This document shows positions 30,761 through 40,406 of a stretch of DNA of 64,000 nt, one piece after another; within the stretch, counting starts at the first letter, position 1, and the number at the start of each line of letters is the position of its first letter. The translations under genes were made by a program, and so were the position numbers. The stretch spans positions 1 to 64,000 of the forward strand of contig AMFN01000023.1 of the NCBI GenBank assembly GCA_000302695.1, given 5' to 3'. This DNA is from Enterobacteriaceae bacterium LSJC7. Its GTDB lineage: Bacteria > Pseudomonadota > Gammaproteobacteria > Enterobacterales > Enterobacteriaceae. The notes under the pieces are model-generated. The model did not search any database, was not told the DNA's origin, and saw only the letters and a program-made list of their open reading frames with translations.

Positions 30761-31624
30761 TCAAAGTATATCGTTGAGCATGATTCCCAAACCGAAGCGT
30801 GTCTGGTTGAAATTGTAGTCAATTAATGACTCGCCGTAGCCACTGTAGACCTGGCCGTAAAGGCGTACGTGCTGCGTGATGGGATAGCTCACGCCCAACT
30901 CCGCACCGCCGTAGCCGGTATTCCAGTTGTACTGGCCCTTCGCGCTCAGTACCGCATCGCCCAGCGCATAGCCCACTTTCAGCTGGTAATAACCGGTGTA
31001 GCGGGTGATATCCGCATTGTCATCGATATTCCCCACCACGTACCACGGGCGGATTTCTGCCAGCCACGGGCCGTTTTGCGCCATCAGACGGGCGTAAGCG
31101 CGGTTCCAGCTGCGCGAGGTCGGCTCTGCGTGGCCGTTCGACTGGTGATTAAAGCCAACCTCAACGTCATGCAGCGTCCAGCCGCCAAGCTGGTAATCAG
31201 TGGCAAAGCCGAGGAACAACTGCGGCTCGTAGTTGGTTTCACGAAAAGGGGCAGAGTGATTGCCGTTGGTTAACTGCCACCATGATCGTTGCGTATAAGA
31301 GGCGGCCAGCACCGAGTTCTCACCGGCAATGCCGCGCCAGATGGGGAAGGCGAGGCTAAACTGAAACTTGAGTTCGTCACGGCGGGCATCCTGCGCCCAG
31401 TCGTAGGACTCAATAGCATTTTTATTGATGTGGTCGGTCATGGTGTAGAGCACGTAGTTGCTCTCATACGGGTAGAGCGTGAGGAAGTTTCCGTTATCCT
31501 GTAGCAGATTGGCGGTCACGCTGCCGCGAGCCGCGGTATTGTTGGTCGTTTTTGTCTCTTCTGCCAGAACCGAGGCGGGTAATAGCGCCGCCGCCAGCAC
31601 GCCGCCCATTAATTTGTGCATCAT
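30761..31624 (-). CDS. pldA: Outer membrane phospholipase A PldA
   Basis: A 287-residue outer membrane beta-barrel phospholipase A1 (E. coli: 289) that removes phospholipids misplaced in the outer leaflet. A signal peptide of about 21 residues ends at SVLA. The catalytic His and Ser are in FNHQSNG and the Asn in SRSWNRAYARL. The calcium-binding and strand-forming segments follow, ending in an aromatic-rich last strand. Single gene with its own terminator; the upstream 175 bp separates it from divergent yigI. Confidence 0.95.
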   Translation of the reverse strand: MMHKLMGGVLAAALLPASVLAEETKTTNNTAARGSVTANLLQDNGNFLTLYPYESNYVLYTMTDHINKNAIESYDWAQDARRDELKFQFSLAFPIWRGIAGENSVLAASYTQRSWWQLTNGNHSAPFRETNYEPQLFLGFATDYQLGGWTLHDVEVGFNHQSNGHAEPTSRSWNRAYARLMAQNGPWLAEIRPWYVVGNIDDNADITRYTGYYQLKVGYALGDAVLSAKGQYNWNTGYGGAELGVSYPITQHVRLYGQVYSGYGESLIDYNFNQTRFGLGIMLNDIL

Positions 31625-31799
31625 CCTTGTTCTCCCGAACGAATAAGAAATCCTGAATTATTTTTTAGCTGGCAACATTTTACCTGTGCTATTAGCGCCC
31701 GGATTGTCTTCGTTTATTAATAAATTGAAAAGGTACATTAATGGAACATAGAATCAAAACCACCATAACAATACCGTGAGAGCATCACCGGAGAGCCGT

Positions 31800-32270
31800 A
31801 TGTCAGGCAACCTGCTTACCCGAGAAACCGTACTGAAACTTGTTGGCGACGTCTTCGTCTACCAGATGCCCTTTAACCGGGCGCTGGGTCTGGAGCTTGA
31901 GCGCTACGAATCGACCTTTGCACAGCTGGCGTTTAACCACCAAACCATGCTGGTGGGCAATCACGCGCAGGGCATTTTGCACGGTGGCGCTATCGCTGCC
32001 GCACTCGACGTGGCCGCCGGGCTGGTGTGCGTGGGTAATACGCTAACGCGCCATGAAACCATTGCCGAAGAAGAGTTGCGCCAGCGGCTGTCGCGCATGG
32101 GCACCATTGATTTGCGGGTGGATTACCTGCGCCCCGGGCGCGGCGCGCGTTTTACCGCCACCAGTAGCCTGCTGCGCGCGGGCAACAAAGTGGCCGTGGC
32201 GCGCGTGGAGTTGCACAACGAAGCCCAGCTGCATATCGCCAGCGCCACGGCAACGTATATGGTGGGCTAA
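31800..32270 (+). CDS. yigI: Hotdog-fold acyl-CoA thioesterase YigI
   Basis: A 156-residue hotdog-fold (PaaI-like) thioesterase; the E. coli homologue (155) acts on medium- and long-chain acyl-CoA. The central helix segment [17 protein letters not shown] and the strand [13 protein letters not shown] are typical. The frame is open from a GTG at 31776, but the ATG at 31800 has GGAG 6 bases upstream and the E. coli-like N terminus, so it is chosen. rarD follows after 48 bases. Confidence 0.93.
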   Translation: MSGNLLTRETVLKLVGDVFVYQMPFNRALGLELERYESTFAQLAFNHQTMLVGNHAQGILHGGAIAAALDVAAGLVCVGNTLTRHETIAEEELRQRLSRMGTIDLRVDYLRPGRGARFTATSSLLRAGNKVAVARVELHNEAQLHIASATATYMVG

Positions 32271-32318
32271 CCGCAGCTTTGTTACACTGGGCTCCCATTT
32301 GTAAACCAAAGTTAATTC

Positions 32319-33215
32319 ATGGATGCGAAGCAAACGCGGCAGGGCATTTTACTCGCTCTTGCCGCTTATTTTATTTGGGGTATTGCCCCGGCCTATTTCA
32401 AGCTGATTCATTATGTTCCCGCTGATGAGATTCTGACGCATCGCGTTATCTGGTCATTCTTCTTTATGCTGGCGCTGGTGTCGCTTGGGCGACAGTGGTC
32501 GAAGGTGCGCCAGGTTTTGCGCACGCCTAAGAAGGTGCTGGGCCTGGGGATTTCTGCCGTGCTGGTTGGCGGCAACTGGTTACTGTTTATCTGGGCGGTC
32601 AACAACCACCACATGCTGGAAGCGAGCCTCGGTTATTTTATTAACCCGCTGGTGAATGTGCTGTTGGGCGTGATTTTCCTTGGCGAGCGTTTTCGCCGGA
32701 TGCAGTGGGTAGCGGTGCTGCTTGCCGTGTGCGGCGTGCTGGTGCAGCTGTGGACCTTCGGCTCCGTGCCGCTGATTGCCCTCGGCCTTGCCTTTAGCTT
32801 TGCGTTCTACGGTCTGCTGCGCAAACGCATTGCGGTCGACGCCAGTAGCGGCATGCTGATTGAGACGCTGTGGCTGCTGCCAGTAGCGGCAATTTATCTG
32901 TTTGGCATTGCCAACAGCGCCACCAGTGACATGGGCCAGAACCCACTTAGCCTGAACCTGCTGCTGATTGCCGCCGGTATCGTCACCACCATACCGCTGC
33001 TGTGCTTTACCGGTGCGGCTAACCGCCTGCGCCTGTCAACGCTGGGCTTTTTCCAGTACATCGGCCCGACGCTGATGTTCCTGCTGGCGGTCACGTTCTA
33101 CGGCGAAGTGCCCGGCCAGGACAAAATGGTCACATTCGGCTTTATCTGGGCGGCACTGGCGCTGTTCATTATGGATGCCGTCTACACCCAACGCCGCACC
33201 CGCCGCGGCCTGTAA
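32319..33215 (+). CDS. rarD: EamA-family permease RarD
   Basis: A 298-residue inner-membrane protein (E. coli: 296) with ten helices and two EamA repeats, related to chloramphenicol-sensitive RarD proteins; the substrate is unknown. It begins MDAKQTRQGILLALAAYFIWG and has the conserved GNWLLFIWAVNNHHMLEASLGYFINPL. A hairpin (33223-33250) follows the stop. In E. coli yigG and yigF lie between rarD and corA; here no such genes exist. Confidence 0.93.
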   Translation: MDAKQTRQGILLALAAYFIWGIAPAYFKLIHYVPADEILTHRVIWSFFFMLALVSLGRQWSKVRQVLRTPKKVLGLGISAVLVGGNWLLFIWAVNNHHMLEASLGYFINPLVNVLLGVIFLGERFRRMQWVAVLLAVCGVLVQLWTFGSVPLIALGLAFSFAFYGLLRKRIAVDASSGMLIETLWLLPVAAIYLFGIANSATSDMGQNPLSLNLLLIAAGIVTTIPLLCFTGAANRLRLSTLGFFQYIGPTLMFLLAVTFYGEVPGQDKMVTFGFIWAALALFIMDAVYTQRRTRRGL

Positions 33216-33222
33216 CATAAAT

Positions 33223-33258
33223 CGGCTTTTCTCCCCAACGAGGAAAGCCGGAATTTCC
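33223..33258 (+). terminator. Probable terminator of yigI-rarD
   Basis: CGGCTTT (33223-33229) pairs with AAAGCCG (33244-33250), followed by a moderately T-rich stretch. The loop is 14 bases, so this is a weaker terminator than others here. Confidence 0.55.
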
Positions 33259-33390
33259 TCTCTTTCCACATCTGTTCTTCTGCTCTTCTGCTCTTTACAG
33301 CCTTTCAGCGACAAAGAAAAAACGCGCATGCCTGCGGGCTGTCAATGGTGGGTTTGGGTCCGGCTGAAAATCGCCGAAGCGTTCGCGGCT

Positions 33391-33565
33391 GGCCGGGGCG
33401 GCCCGCAGGGATGCGGGCCGAGGGCGCGACTCGCAGGGACGCTGCATCGCGCCCGTCCCCGACAAGCCAGACGGCGATAAGCGCAGGACACCTCCCGAAG
33501 GGAGGCGATTTTCTTTGCCGGGAGCCGGGATTCAAAAGGGGGCGGCGGCGGGCCCCCTTTTGCCG
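33391..33565. other. Cluster of four perfect hairpins between rarD and corA, unknown element
   Basis: In the 537-bp gap without a recognisable gene there are four stems: CGGCCCGC/GCGGGCCG (33399-33420), GGGCGCGA/TCGCGCCC (33422-33454, with an inner GCAG/CTGC), CCTCCC-GAA-GGGAGG (33491-33505, then CGATTTTCTTT) and CAAAAGGGGG/CCCCCTTTTG (33533-33562). All pair perfectly. ORFs are open on both strands here only because the region is GC-rich; none has a ribosome binding site or a family I recognise. It may be a structured RNA, a dispersed repeat or the relic of a mobile element. Confidence 0.55.
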
Positions 33566-33673
33566 TTCACGTACTTCATAGCCCACGTTTGAATGCAGAC
33601 TTAATAGTGAACGGAACATTCCACAGAACCAGAAAGCCACCACCCAACACCGTGCAAAAAATTCTGGCCCCCC

Positions 33674-33746
33674 AAAAACAAAAAAACCAGCCTCCGGTTC
33701 CCCGAACGCTGGCTCTGCGCCTTACAAAAGAAGCCGCCTCGCGGCT
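33674..33746 (-). terminator. Double terminator downstream of corA
   Basis: First, AGCCGC-CTC-GCGGCT (33732-33746), followed on the minus strand by TCTTTTG. Second, CCAGC/GCTGG (33687-33712) with an inner GTTC/GAAC stem, followed on the minus strand by TTTTTTTGTTTTT. Both lie just after the corA stop. Confidence 0.85.
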
Positions 33747-33752
33747 CCCCTC

Positions 33753-34703
33753 TTATAACCAGTTCTTACGCTTAAAGTACAAATACGGTGCCAGCCCCGC
33801 CAGCATCATAAACACAATCGCGCCGGGATAACCAAAGCTCCAGTGCAGCTCCGGCATAAACTCAAAGTTCATCCCGTAGCTTGATGCCACCAGCGTCGGC
33901 GGCAGGAATACCACGGACACCACGGAGAAGATTTTGATAATGCGGTTCTGCTCGATATTGATAAAACCCATCGCCGCCTGCATCAGGAAGTTCACCTTCT
34001 GGAACAGCGATTCGTTGTGCGGCAGCAGAGATTCGATATCGCGCAGGATCTCGCGCGCCTGCTCCAGTTGATTGCCCGGTAAGCGAGCCTTACGCACCAG
34101 GAAGTTCAGCGCGCGCTGGGTATCCATCAGACACAGGCGCACCTTCCAGCCCACGTCTTCCAGTTCTGCCAGCGTAGACAGCGCCTGGTCGTATTCATCA
34201 CCCTGGCGGCCTTCCATAATCACACGGCTGAGTTTTTCCAGGTCACTGTAGATATTTTCGATTTCATCTGCCAGCTGCTCGATTTTGGTTTCAAACAGGT
34301 CGAGCAGCAGTTCAAAGGCGTTGCCGTCCACCATGGTCTGGCCACGGGCGCGCATGCGGTACAGGCGAAACGCCGGTAATTCCCGCTCGCGCAGCGTATA
34401 GAGACGACCGTCGCGAATGGTGAAGGCCACCGTCGAGTTACCGGCATGGTCTTCGGCATCTTCAAAAAAGAAAAAGGAGTGGATGTGCAGACCGTCTTCG
34501 TCTTCGAAGAAACGCGCGGAGGCTTCGATGTCTTCCAGCTCCGGGCGCGTTGCCAGGCTCTGGCCCAGCTCGGTTTGTACCCGCTGGCGCTCGTCGTCAT
34601 CCGGTTCGACCAGGTCGACCCAGATAGAGTTGTCCAGCGGTTCGCTTTCATCCACCTCAAGGCGGGAAAGACGATTATTTTCCAGTTGAAATGCGCTCAG
34701 CAT
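33753..34703 (-). CDS. corA: Magnesium/cobalt transporter CorA
   Basis: A 316-residue Mg2+ channel, the same length as E. coli CorA. The long cytoplasmic N-terminal domain forms the funnel, and two C-terminal membrane helices follow, with the signature [11 protein letters not shown] between them. The C terminus ends in the basic FKRKNWL. The frame opens 5 codons earlier (34718), but the ATG at 34703 has GGGAG about 9 bases upstream and matches homologues. A leader of more than 100 bases with short ORFs and hairpins precedes it, as in Salmonella, where Mg2+ control of corA acts by Rho-dependent termination in the leader. Confidence 0.96.
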   Translation of the reverse strand: MLSAFQLENNRLSRLEVDESEPLDNSIWVDLVEPDDDERQRVQTELGQSLATRPELEDIEASARFFEDEDGLHIHSFFFFEDAEDHAGNSTVAFTIRDGRLYTLRERELPAFRLYRMRARGQTMVDGNAFELLLDLFETKIEQLADEIENIYSDLEKLSRVIMEGRQGDEYDQALSTLAELEDVGWKVRLCLMDTQRALNFLVRKARLPGNQLEQAREILRDIESLLPHNESLFQKVNFLMQAAMGFINIEQNRIIKIFSVVSVVFLPPTLVASSYGMNFEFMPELHWSFGYPGAIVFMMLAGLAPYLYFKRKNWL

Positions 34704-34787
34704 GACCGTGGCTCCCAATGAAGAAATAAATGGGACTGTTCGCAGAACACACGATATCTGGGGGCGCCAGACCTGAAACAGACTGGC

Positions 34788-34838
34788 TCATGCGACGGGA
34801 AAAACACGGTCGCTGACAACCGCTAAGGCCATCAGCAT
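34788..34838 (-). CDS. Short ORF in the corA leader (corL-like)
   Basis: A 16-codon ORF (MLMALAVVSDRVFPVA) with AAGG about 10 bases upstream of the ATG. Its stop overlaps the ATG (34791) of a second ORF that runs into the corA start. Salmonella corA has a translated leader ORF, corL, that couples translation to Rho-dependent termination; this one is placed suitably, but I could not compare the sequences. The sequence before it, TAAGGC...GCCTTA (34823-34852), can form a hairpin overlapping its start. Confidence 0.4.
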   Translation of the reverse strand: MLMALAVVSDRVFPVA

Positions 34839-35000
34839 AAGAGGAAAGCCTTAGGAGTTGCACCTGCTTAACAGGTTAATGAGCCAGCATCGACTGGGTG
34901 TGTCCAAGGCGAATGTCCTCTTAGTGTAATCGTGCGCGCATGTTACGCCAGCCTAAATAAAGCGTCAACAAGAGGCAGAAAAGTCCCGAAATTCGCGCCG

Positions 35001-37166
35001 TTACACCGTTTCCAGTCGGGCATAAGCGGCCACCAGCCACTTGATACCCTGGCCCTGGAACGCCACCTGCAAGCGGCTGTGCTCGCCGCTACCTTCCAGA
35101 TTAACAATGGTGCCCTCACCAAACTTAGCGTGGCGCACGCGCTGGCCGAGTTTATAGCCGGTATCGCTTTCGGTAAGCGGCGTAGAGGTACGCTGCACAG
35201 TGCTTGCCGGGCGGCTGACGGTTGCGCGCAGGCGCACCTCCTCAATGCACTCAGGCGGCAACTCGCCGATAAAGCGCGACGGGCGATGATAAGCCTCTTT
35301 ACCATACAGACGGCGGGTTTCAGCGTAGGTGATGGTCAGCTTCTGCATGGCGCGGGTAACGCCCACGTAGGCCAGGCGGCGCTCCTCTTCCAGACGCCCG
35401 CCCTCATCAAGCGACATCTGGCTTGGGAACATGCCCTCTTCCATCCCAACAATAAACACCTGCGGGAACTCCAGCCCTTTGGCAGAGTGCAGCGTCATTA
35501 GTTGCACCGCGTCCTGCCAGGTGTCTGCCTGCCCTTCGCCCGCTTCCAGCGCCGCGTGGGACAAAAATGCCTGCAGCGGCATCAGATCTTCGTCTTCGTC
35601 GTTGTAGCTGAACTGGCGCGTTGCCGTCACCAGTTCTTCTAAGTTCTCGATGCGCGTCTGGCCCTTCTCGCCTTTTTCCTGCTCATACATCATGAACAGG
35701 CCGGAATCCTTAATCACGCGGTCGGTCTGCACATGCAGCGGCATGTCGGCCGTTTCGCTCGCCAGCGCGTCAATCAGTTCCAGAAAACGCTGTAACGCCG
35801 AGGCGGCACGCCCGGCCAGCGACTGGTCCTGCAATAAGCGGCGGCAGGCCTGCCACAGCGTAAGCTGGCTGTCGCGCGCGGTCTGGCGCACCACGTCCAG
35901 CGTGCGATCGCCAATGCCGCGCGTCGGTGTGTTCACCACGCGCTCAAATGCCGCATCGTCGTTGCGGTTGGCAATCAGGCGCAGGTACGAGAGCGCATCT
36001 TTGATTTCCTGGCGCTCGAAGAAGCGCATACCACCGTAAATACGATACGGCATGCTGCCCTGCAACAGCGCCTCTTCCAGCACGCGCGACTGGGCGTTGC
36101 TGCGATAGAGAATGGCGCACTGCGTCAGCGCACCGCCGTTCTCCTGCCATGCCTTGATGCGGTTGACCACAAAACGCGCTTCATCGAGTTCGTTAAAGGC
36201 GCAGTAGAGCGAAATCGGCTCGCCGTCGCTGCCGTCGGTCCAGAGCTCTTTGCCCAGGCGACCGGCGTTGTGGGCAATCAGGGCGTTAGCTGCGCTGAGA
36301 ATGGTGTTGGTGGAGCGGTAGTTTTGCTCCAGGCGAATGGTTTGCGCGCCGGGGAAATCGTTCAAAAAACGCTGGATGTTTTCTACCTGCGCGCCGCGCC
36401 AGCCGTAGATTGACTGATCGTCATCACCAACAATCATCACTTTGCCGGTATCGCCCGCCAGCAGACGCACCCAGGCGTACTGAATGCTGTTGGTGTCCTG
36501 GAACTCATCTACCAGGATGTTGGTGAAGCGCTCGCGGTAGTGGTTGAGAATATGCGGCTTGTTGAGCCACAGCTCATGCGCACGCAGCAGTAATTCGGCA
36601 AAATCTACCAGCCCTGCGCGGTCGCAGGCTTCCTGATAGGCCTGATAAACCTTCTGCCAGGTCTGCTCTACCGGGTTGCCGTAGCTTTCAATGTGCTGCG
36701 GACGTAGCCCTTCGTCTTTTTTACCGTTGATGTACCACATCGCCTGGCGCGGCGGCCACTGCTTCTCGTCGAGGTTCATCGCCTTAATCAGGCGCTTGAG
36801 CAGGCGTAACTGGTCTTCGCTGTCGAGAATTTGAAAGTCCTGGGGCAGGTTGGCGTCCATGTGGTGCGCGCGCAGCAGCCGGTGTGCCAGGCCATGGAAT
36901 GTACCGACCCACATGCCGCCCTGGCTGGTGCCGAGCAGTTCGCCAATGCGGTGGCGCATCTCTGCCGCCGCTTTGTTGGTGAAGGTCACCGCCATAATGG
37001 AGTACGGCGAGCAGTTCTCTACCGTCAAAAGCCAGGCGATGCGGTGCACCAGCACGCGCGTCTTGCCGCTGCCCGCGCCTGCCAGCACCAGCATATTGCT
37101 GCGCGAGGCCGCGACGGCTTCACGCTGTTTATCATTAAGGCTGTCGAGCAGGTAAGAGACGTCCAT
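35001..37166 (-). CDS. uvrD: DNA helicase II UvrD
   Basis: A 721-residue superfamily I 3'-5' helicase (E. coli: 720) of nucleotide excision repair and methyl-directed mismatch repair. Motif I is LAGAGSGKTRVL, motif II ILVDEFQDTN, motif III VGDDDQSIYGWRGA and motif VI VGVTRAMQKL. The Tudor-like C-terminal domain that binds RNA polymerase is at the end (GQRVRHAKFGEGTIVNL). The frame also has a GTG two codons upstream. A LexA box and a strong promoter lie immediately upstream, inside the end of yigB, so it is SOS-inducible and also part of the lptM-dapF-yigA-xerC-yigB-uvrD run. Confidence 0.97.
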   Translation of the reverse strand: MDVSYLLDSLNDKQREAVAASRSNMLVLAGAGSGKTRVLVHRIAWLLTVENCSPYSIMAVTFTNKAAAEMRHRIGELLGTSQGGMWVGTFHGLAHRLLRAHHMDANLPQDFQILDSEDQLRLLKRLIKAMNLDEKQWPPRQAMWYINGKKDEGLRPQHIESYGNPVEQTWQKVYQAYQEACDRAGLVDFAELLLRAHELWLNKPHILNHYRERFTNILVDEFQDTNSIQYAWVRLLAGDTGKVMIVGDDDQSIYGWRGAQVENIQRFLNDFPGAQTIRLEQNYRSTNTILSAANALIAHNAGRLGKELWTDGSDGEPISLYCAFNELDEARFVVNRIKAWQENGGALTQCAILYRSNAQSRVLEEALLQGSMPYRIYGGMRFFERQEIKDALSYLRLIANRNDDAAFERVVNTPTRGIGDRTLDVVRQTARDSQLTLWQACRRLLQDQSLAGRAASALQRFLELIDALASETADMPLHVQTDRVIKDSGLFMMYEQEKGEKGQTRIENLEELVTATRQFSYNDEDEDLMPLQAFLSHAALEAGEGQADTWQDAVQLMTLHSAKGLEFPQVFIVGMEEGMFPSQMSLDEGGRLEEERRLAYVGVTRAMQKLTITYAETRRLYGKEAYHRPSRFIGELPPECIEEVRLRATVSRPASTVQRTSTPLTESDTGYKLGQRVRHAKFGEGTIVNLEGSGEHSRLQVAFQGQGIKWLVAAYARLETV

Positions 37167-37200
37167 TGGCACCGCCGTAGGTGGTCAGGGGCCGCAACCC

Positions 37201-37254
37201 CTGGCATTTTATACAGAGAAGTGGGGATTATATCAGCGCAGTAAGCGATGCCAA
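37201..37254 (-). promoter_or_regulatory. uvrD promoter with LexA (SOS) box
   Basis: On the minus strand TTGGCA (37249-37254) and TATAAT (37227-37232) are 16 bp apart. CTGTATAAAATGCCAG (37201-37216) follows, matching the LexA form CTG-N10-CAG. The -35 element and spacer lie inside the yigB coding sequence. Confidence 0.82.
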
Positions 37255-37944
37255 CCGCGAAATTGCCAGATGCGGCAGCAAACGCGCCTCGCGCGCCTGC
37301 ATCAGATTGTTGTCACGCGACATAATCCAGCAGGCCTGCATGCCGCTGCGAATAGCGCCCGCCACGTCGGTGGTGAGGTCATCGCCTACGTGCAGGATCT
37401 GCGCAGGCGCGACACCGAGCTTGTGCGCGGCCAGCGCGTACATATCGCCGTAAGGCTTGGAGCGCCCGTGTGGACCGGCGCGCAGCACAAACGCAAAGTA
37501 GTTCCCAAGGCCAAACAGTTGCGGGTCGGCGTTGCCGTTGGTGACCGCCACCAGCGGCCATTTCTGTGCAAGCTTCGCCAGTGTGTCATGGGTTTCCTGC
37601 GGCACGTCAATGCGGCTGCGCCACTGGTTAAAATTGTCCATGGCGGCGGCGGCACCGATGCGGGCTTCTTCTACCGACAGCCCGGCTTCCAGCATGGCGC
37701 GTTCAACCGCACGGCGGCGCCACTCGGTGACATCGTGATAAATCTCCGGCTCTTCCAGGCGTAGCTGCTGGCGCAGGCGCTGAAAATCCGGCGTCTGTAG
37801 CTCGCTTAAGCCTGGGTGATAGCGCTGGACGAAACTCAGCGACTCACGCTCGGTGCGGGTAATGACCGGGCCGTTGTCATACAGCGTGTCGTCGAGATCG
37901 AACGTCAGCGCGGCTATCGGCCCCAGCGGGCGATAAAAATGCAT
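37228..37944 (-). CDS. yigB: HAD-family 5-amino-6-(5-phospho-D-ribitylamino)uracil/FMN phosphatase YigB
   Basis: A 238-residue HAD phosphatase, the same length as E. coli YigB, which dephosphorylates the riboflavin precursor and FMN. Motif I is [10 protein letters not shown] near the N terminus, motif [11 protein letters not shown] and the last Asp motif [15 protein letters not shown]. Start overlaps the xerC stop (TGATG). Its 3' end contains the uvrD promoter. Confidence 0.94.
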   Translation of the reverse strand: MHFYRPLGPIAALTFDLDDTLYDNGPVITRTERESLSFVQRYHPGLSELQTPDFQRLRQQLRLEEPEIYHDVTEWRRRAVERAMLEAGLSVEEARIGAAAAMDNFNQWRSRIDVPQETHDTLAKLAQKWPLVAVTNGNADPQLFGLGNYFAFVLRAGPHGRSKPYGDMYALAAHKLGVAPAQILHVGDDLTTDVAGAIRSGMQACWIMSRDNNLMQAREARLLPHLAISRLASLTALI

Positions 37945-38849
37945 CAGCTTTTCCCCCGTTTAGCTCGCGGATGCGCCGCATCATACACCGACGCTAAATG
38001 TTGAAAATCGAGATGGGTATAGATTTGCGTGGTAGAGAGGTTGGCGTGGCCCAGCAACTCCTGCACCGCACGCAGGTCGCCGCTTGATTCAAGCATGTGG
38101 GTGGCAAACGAGTGGCGTAGCTTGTGCGGGTTAACGTGGCTGTTCAGCCCCTGTTTGATGCCCCATTCGGCAAAGCGCTTTTGTACGTTGCGTGCGGAAA
38201 TGCGCTTGCCGGTTTTCGCCAGAAACAGCGCGTCGTCATCCGGCCCGAACAACTCGCGCAAATCGAGCCAGTGCTCAATCCAGGCCACCGCCGTGCGGCC
38301 AATGGGTAAACGGCGCTCTTTGCTGCCCTTACCCATCACCCAGGCTTCGCCGCTGGCTAAATCGAGATGCTTACAGTCAAGGTTAACCAGCTCAGACAAA
38401 CGCAGGCCTGCGCCGTACATCACTTCCAGCATGGCGCGGTCGCGCACCGCCAGCGGATCGTTGATATCAATCTCCAGCAGGCGATTAACGTCATCAACGT
38501 CGATATTTTTCGGCAGGTGGCGCGGTGTTTTGGGGGCAGAGACGCCTTTCGCCGGGTTGGCCGCAAGCTGGCCCTGAAAAACCAGCCAGTCGAAGAAGCT
38601 GCGCAGCGCTGAGAGCCGCAGCGCCAGGCTTGCGGCCTGTAGACCGTGGCGACGGCTGCGCACCACCAGCGAGCGTACAGCGGCAGTATCACAGCGCGCC
38701 CAGTCGGCGATTTTCATTTCAGAGAGCATCGCGACAAGCGCTTCAAGCTGGCGGCGGTAGTTAATCAGCGTGATGGGGCTAAGCTGGCGCTCAACCTTGA
38801 GGTGGCGCAGAAAGCCCTCAACGGCGGGCTGAAGCGGTGAGTCGGTCAC
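37944..38849 (-). CDS. xerC: Site-specific tyrosine recombinase XerC
   Basis: A 301-residue tyrosine recombinase (E. coli: 298) that with XerD resolves chromosome dimers at dif. The catalytic residues are visible: Arg in [11 protein letters not shown], Lys in [10 protein letters not shown], His and Arg in [12 protein letters not shown], His in [11 protein letters not shown] and the nucleophile Tyr in [10 protein letters not shown]. The start overlaps the yigA stop (ATGA). The operon position between dapF-yigA and yigB-uvrD is conserved. Confidence 0.97.
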   Translation of the reverse strand: MTDSPLQPAVEGFLRHLKVERQLSPITLINYRRQLEALVAMLSEMKIADWARCDTAAVRSLVVRSRRHGLQAASLALRLSALRSFFDWLVFQGQLAANPAKGVSAPKTPRHLPKNIDVDDVNRLLEIDINDPLAVRDRAMLEVMYGAGLRLSELVNLDCKHLDLASGEAWVMGKGSKERRLPIGRTAVAWIEHWLDLRELFGPDDDALFLAKTGKRISARNVQKRFAEWGIKQGLNSHVNPHKLRHSFATHMLESSGDLRAVQELLGHANLSTTQIYTHLDFQHLASVYDAAHPRAKRGKS

Positions 38850-39550
38850 TGGCGCTCAATCCAGCGTTCCAGCAGCGTAGGCAGCATTTGCGCCAGCTCT
38901 TCGAGCAGCTGCGTGCCCTGGCCTGCCTGGTAGTGCTGCGGATCGCGGCTGGTGAAGATAATCACCCCCAAATCGCCATGCTGGCCCATCAGCGACATCG
39001 CCACCGAACCTACCGCCTTCGCCTGCGGCAGCATCACCAGCAGTTCCGGGCCATGCAGTGGCCCCAGGTAGTGGCGTGCGTTGCCAAAGCGCTGAATACG
39101 TAGCGGCTCGAAGGGCTGGCGGTTAAGGGCCAGATGGGTGAAGTCAGACGGCGCGCCAATACGCCAGCGCTCCGGGAACAGCCGAATATGCGCACCCGCA
39201 AGGCCAAGCTCGCGCGCCCAGCGGTGCAGACGGTTAAGCATGTCGTGCAGGCTGTCGGCCGCGGCAAGGCGCGCCTGGAGCTTCAGCAGGCTGGAAAACA
39301 GGGCTTCGTTGCTGCTGGCTTGCTCAATGAGCAGCGACATGTCGCCTTCAAGCGCGCGGATTTGATTGCGCGCGCGGGCCATGTGCCACTCAACCAGCGA
39401 CACGGTGCCGCGCACCGGGTGGGGGATCTGGATTTGTTCGACCAGGCGCGCGTTGCGGATGAAAAATTCAGGGTTACGTAACAGGTAGTCACACACCGCT
39501 GCGTCATCCAGCCCGGCAAGCGCCTCCTGCTGTTCCTCGACGTTTTTCAT
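38846..39550 (-). CDS. yigA: DUF484 family protein YigA
   Basis: A 234-residue protein of the DUF484 family (E. coli YigA: 235), with a GAF-like fold predicted for the C-terminal half. Its function is unknown, but the gene is conserved next to xerC in many gammaproteobacteria. An N-terminal helical part carries [13 protein letters not shown], and a coiled-coil-like middle follows. Start and stop overlap dapF and xerC by 4 bases each. Confidence 0.92.
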   Translation of the reverse strand: MKNVEEQQEALAGLDDAAVCDYLLRNPEFFIRNARLVEQIQIPHPVRGTVSLVEWHMARARNQIRALEGDMSLLIEQASSNEALFSSLLKLQARLAAADSLHDMLNRLHRWARELGLAGAHIRLFPERWRIGAPSDFTHLALNRQPFEPLRIQRFGNARHYLGPLHGPELLVMLPQAKAVGSVAMSLMGQHGDLGVIIFTSRDPQHYQAGQGTQLLEELAQMLPTLLERWIERQ

Positions 39551-40371
39551 AGCTGTATGGTTCCATCGTAAACATGGGCCGCCGGACCGGTCATAAACAG
39601 CGGTTGACCAGGCCCATTCCAGGCGATATCGAGTCGTCCTCCGGGCAGGTCCACGCGCACCTGACCTTCCAGCAATCCCTGTTGGATACCAACCGCCACC
39701 GCCCCGCAGGCGCCGCTGCCGCAGGCCTGGGTTTCGCCCGCGCCACGTTCAAACACGCGCAGACGGATGTGCTGGCGGTTAACCACCTGCATAAAACCGA
39801 TGTTAGCGCGCTCCGGGAAGCGCTCATGGCTTTCCATCAACGGGCCGAGTGTTTCGACCGGCGCCAGGTCGATATCATTAACCTGAATCACGGCGTGCGG
39901 GTTGCCCATTGACACCACACCGCACAGTACGGTTTCGCCCTCGACGCGCATGATGTAGGTCTTTTCTGCCTTGTTGGCACGAAACGGCACATCGGACGGC
40001 TCAAACTTCGGCTCACCCATGTTGACCTTCACCAGCTCGTTTTCGGTCACGCTCAACACCATGCGCCCGTTGGCGGTGCTGACGCGAATGTCGCGCTTGT
40101 TGGTCAGCCCTTTAAGGCGCACAAAGCGGGCAAAGCAGCGCGCACCGTTGCCGCACTGCGATACTTCGCTGCCGTCAGCGTTAAAAATACGATAGTGAAA
40201 ATCAAGTTCAGGATCGTACGGTGGTTCAACCACCAGCAACTGGTCAAAGCCAATACCAAGGTGCCGGTCTGACAGGCGGCGAATCATCTCCGGGGAAAAA
40301 AAGACGTTCTGCGTTACCGCGTCGACGACCATAAAGTCGTTGCCAAGGCCATGCATCTTAGAGAACTGCAT
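39547..40371 (-). CDS. dapF: Diaminopimelate epimerase DapF
   Basis: A 274-residue enzyme, the same length as E. coli DapF, converting LL- to meso-diaminopimelate for lysine and peptidoglycan synthesis. The two catalytic cysteines are in [13 protein letters not shown] and [13 protein letters not shown]. An ATG four codons upstream (40383) has its ribosome binding site too close; for the ATG at 40371, GGAG lies 6 bases upstream, and homologues begin [12 protein letters not shown]. It follows lptM by 35 bases and overlaps yigA by ATGA. Confidence 0.97.
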   Translation of the reverse strand: MQFSKMHGLGNDFMVVDAVTQNVFFSPEMIRRLSDRHLGIGFDQLLVVEPPYDPELDFHYRIFNADGSEVSQCGNGARCFARFVRLKGLTNKRDIRVSTANGRMVLSVTENELVKVNMGEPKFEPSDVPFRANKAEKTYIMRVEGETVLCGVVSMGNPHAVIQVNDIDLAPVETLGPLMESHERFPERANIGFMQVVNRQHIRLRVFERGAGETQACGSGACGAVAVGIQQGLLEGQVRVDLPGGRLDIAWNGPGQPLFMTGPAAHVYDGTIQL

Positions 40372-40406
40372 TTTCTGCTCCATACTCCACGGCGACCTTG
40401 TATGTG

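Noticed and set aside
33305-33643. 112-codon minus-strand ORF in the rarD-corA gap
   Set aside because: It covers the four hairpins, has overlapping open frames on the other strand and no ribosome binding site; structure seems a better explanation than coding, though an alignment could change this.
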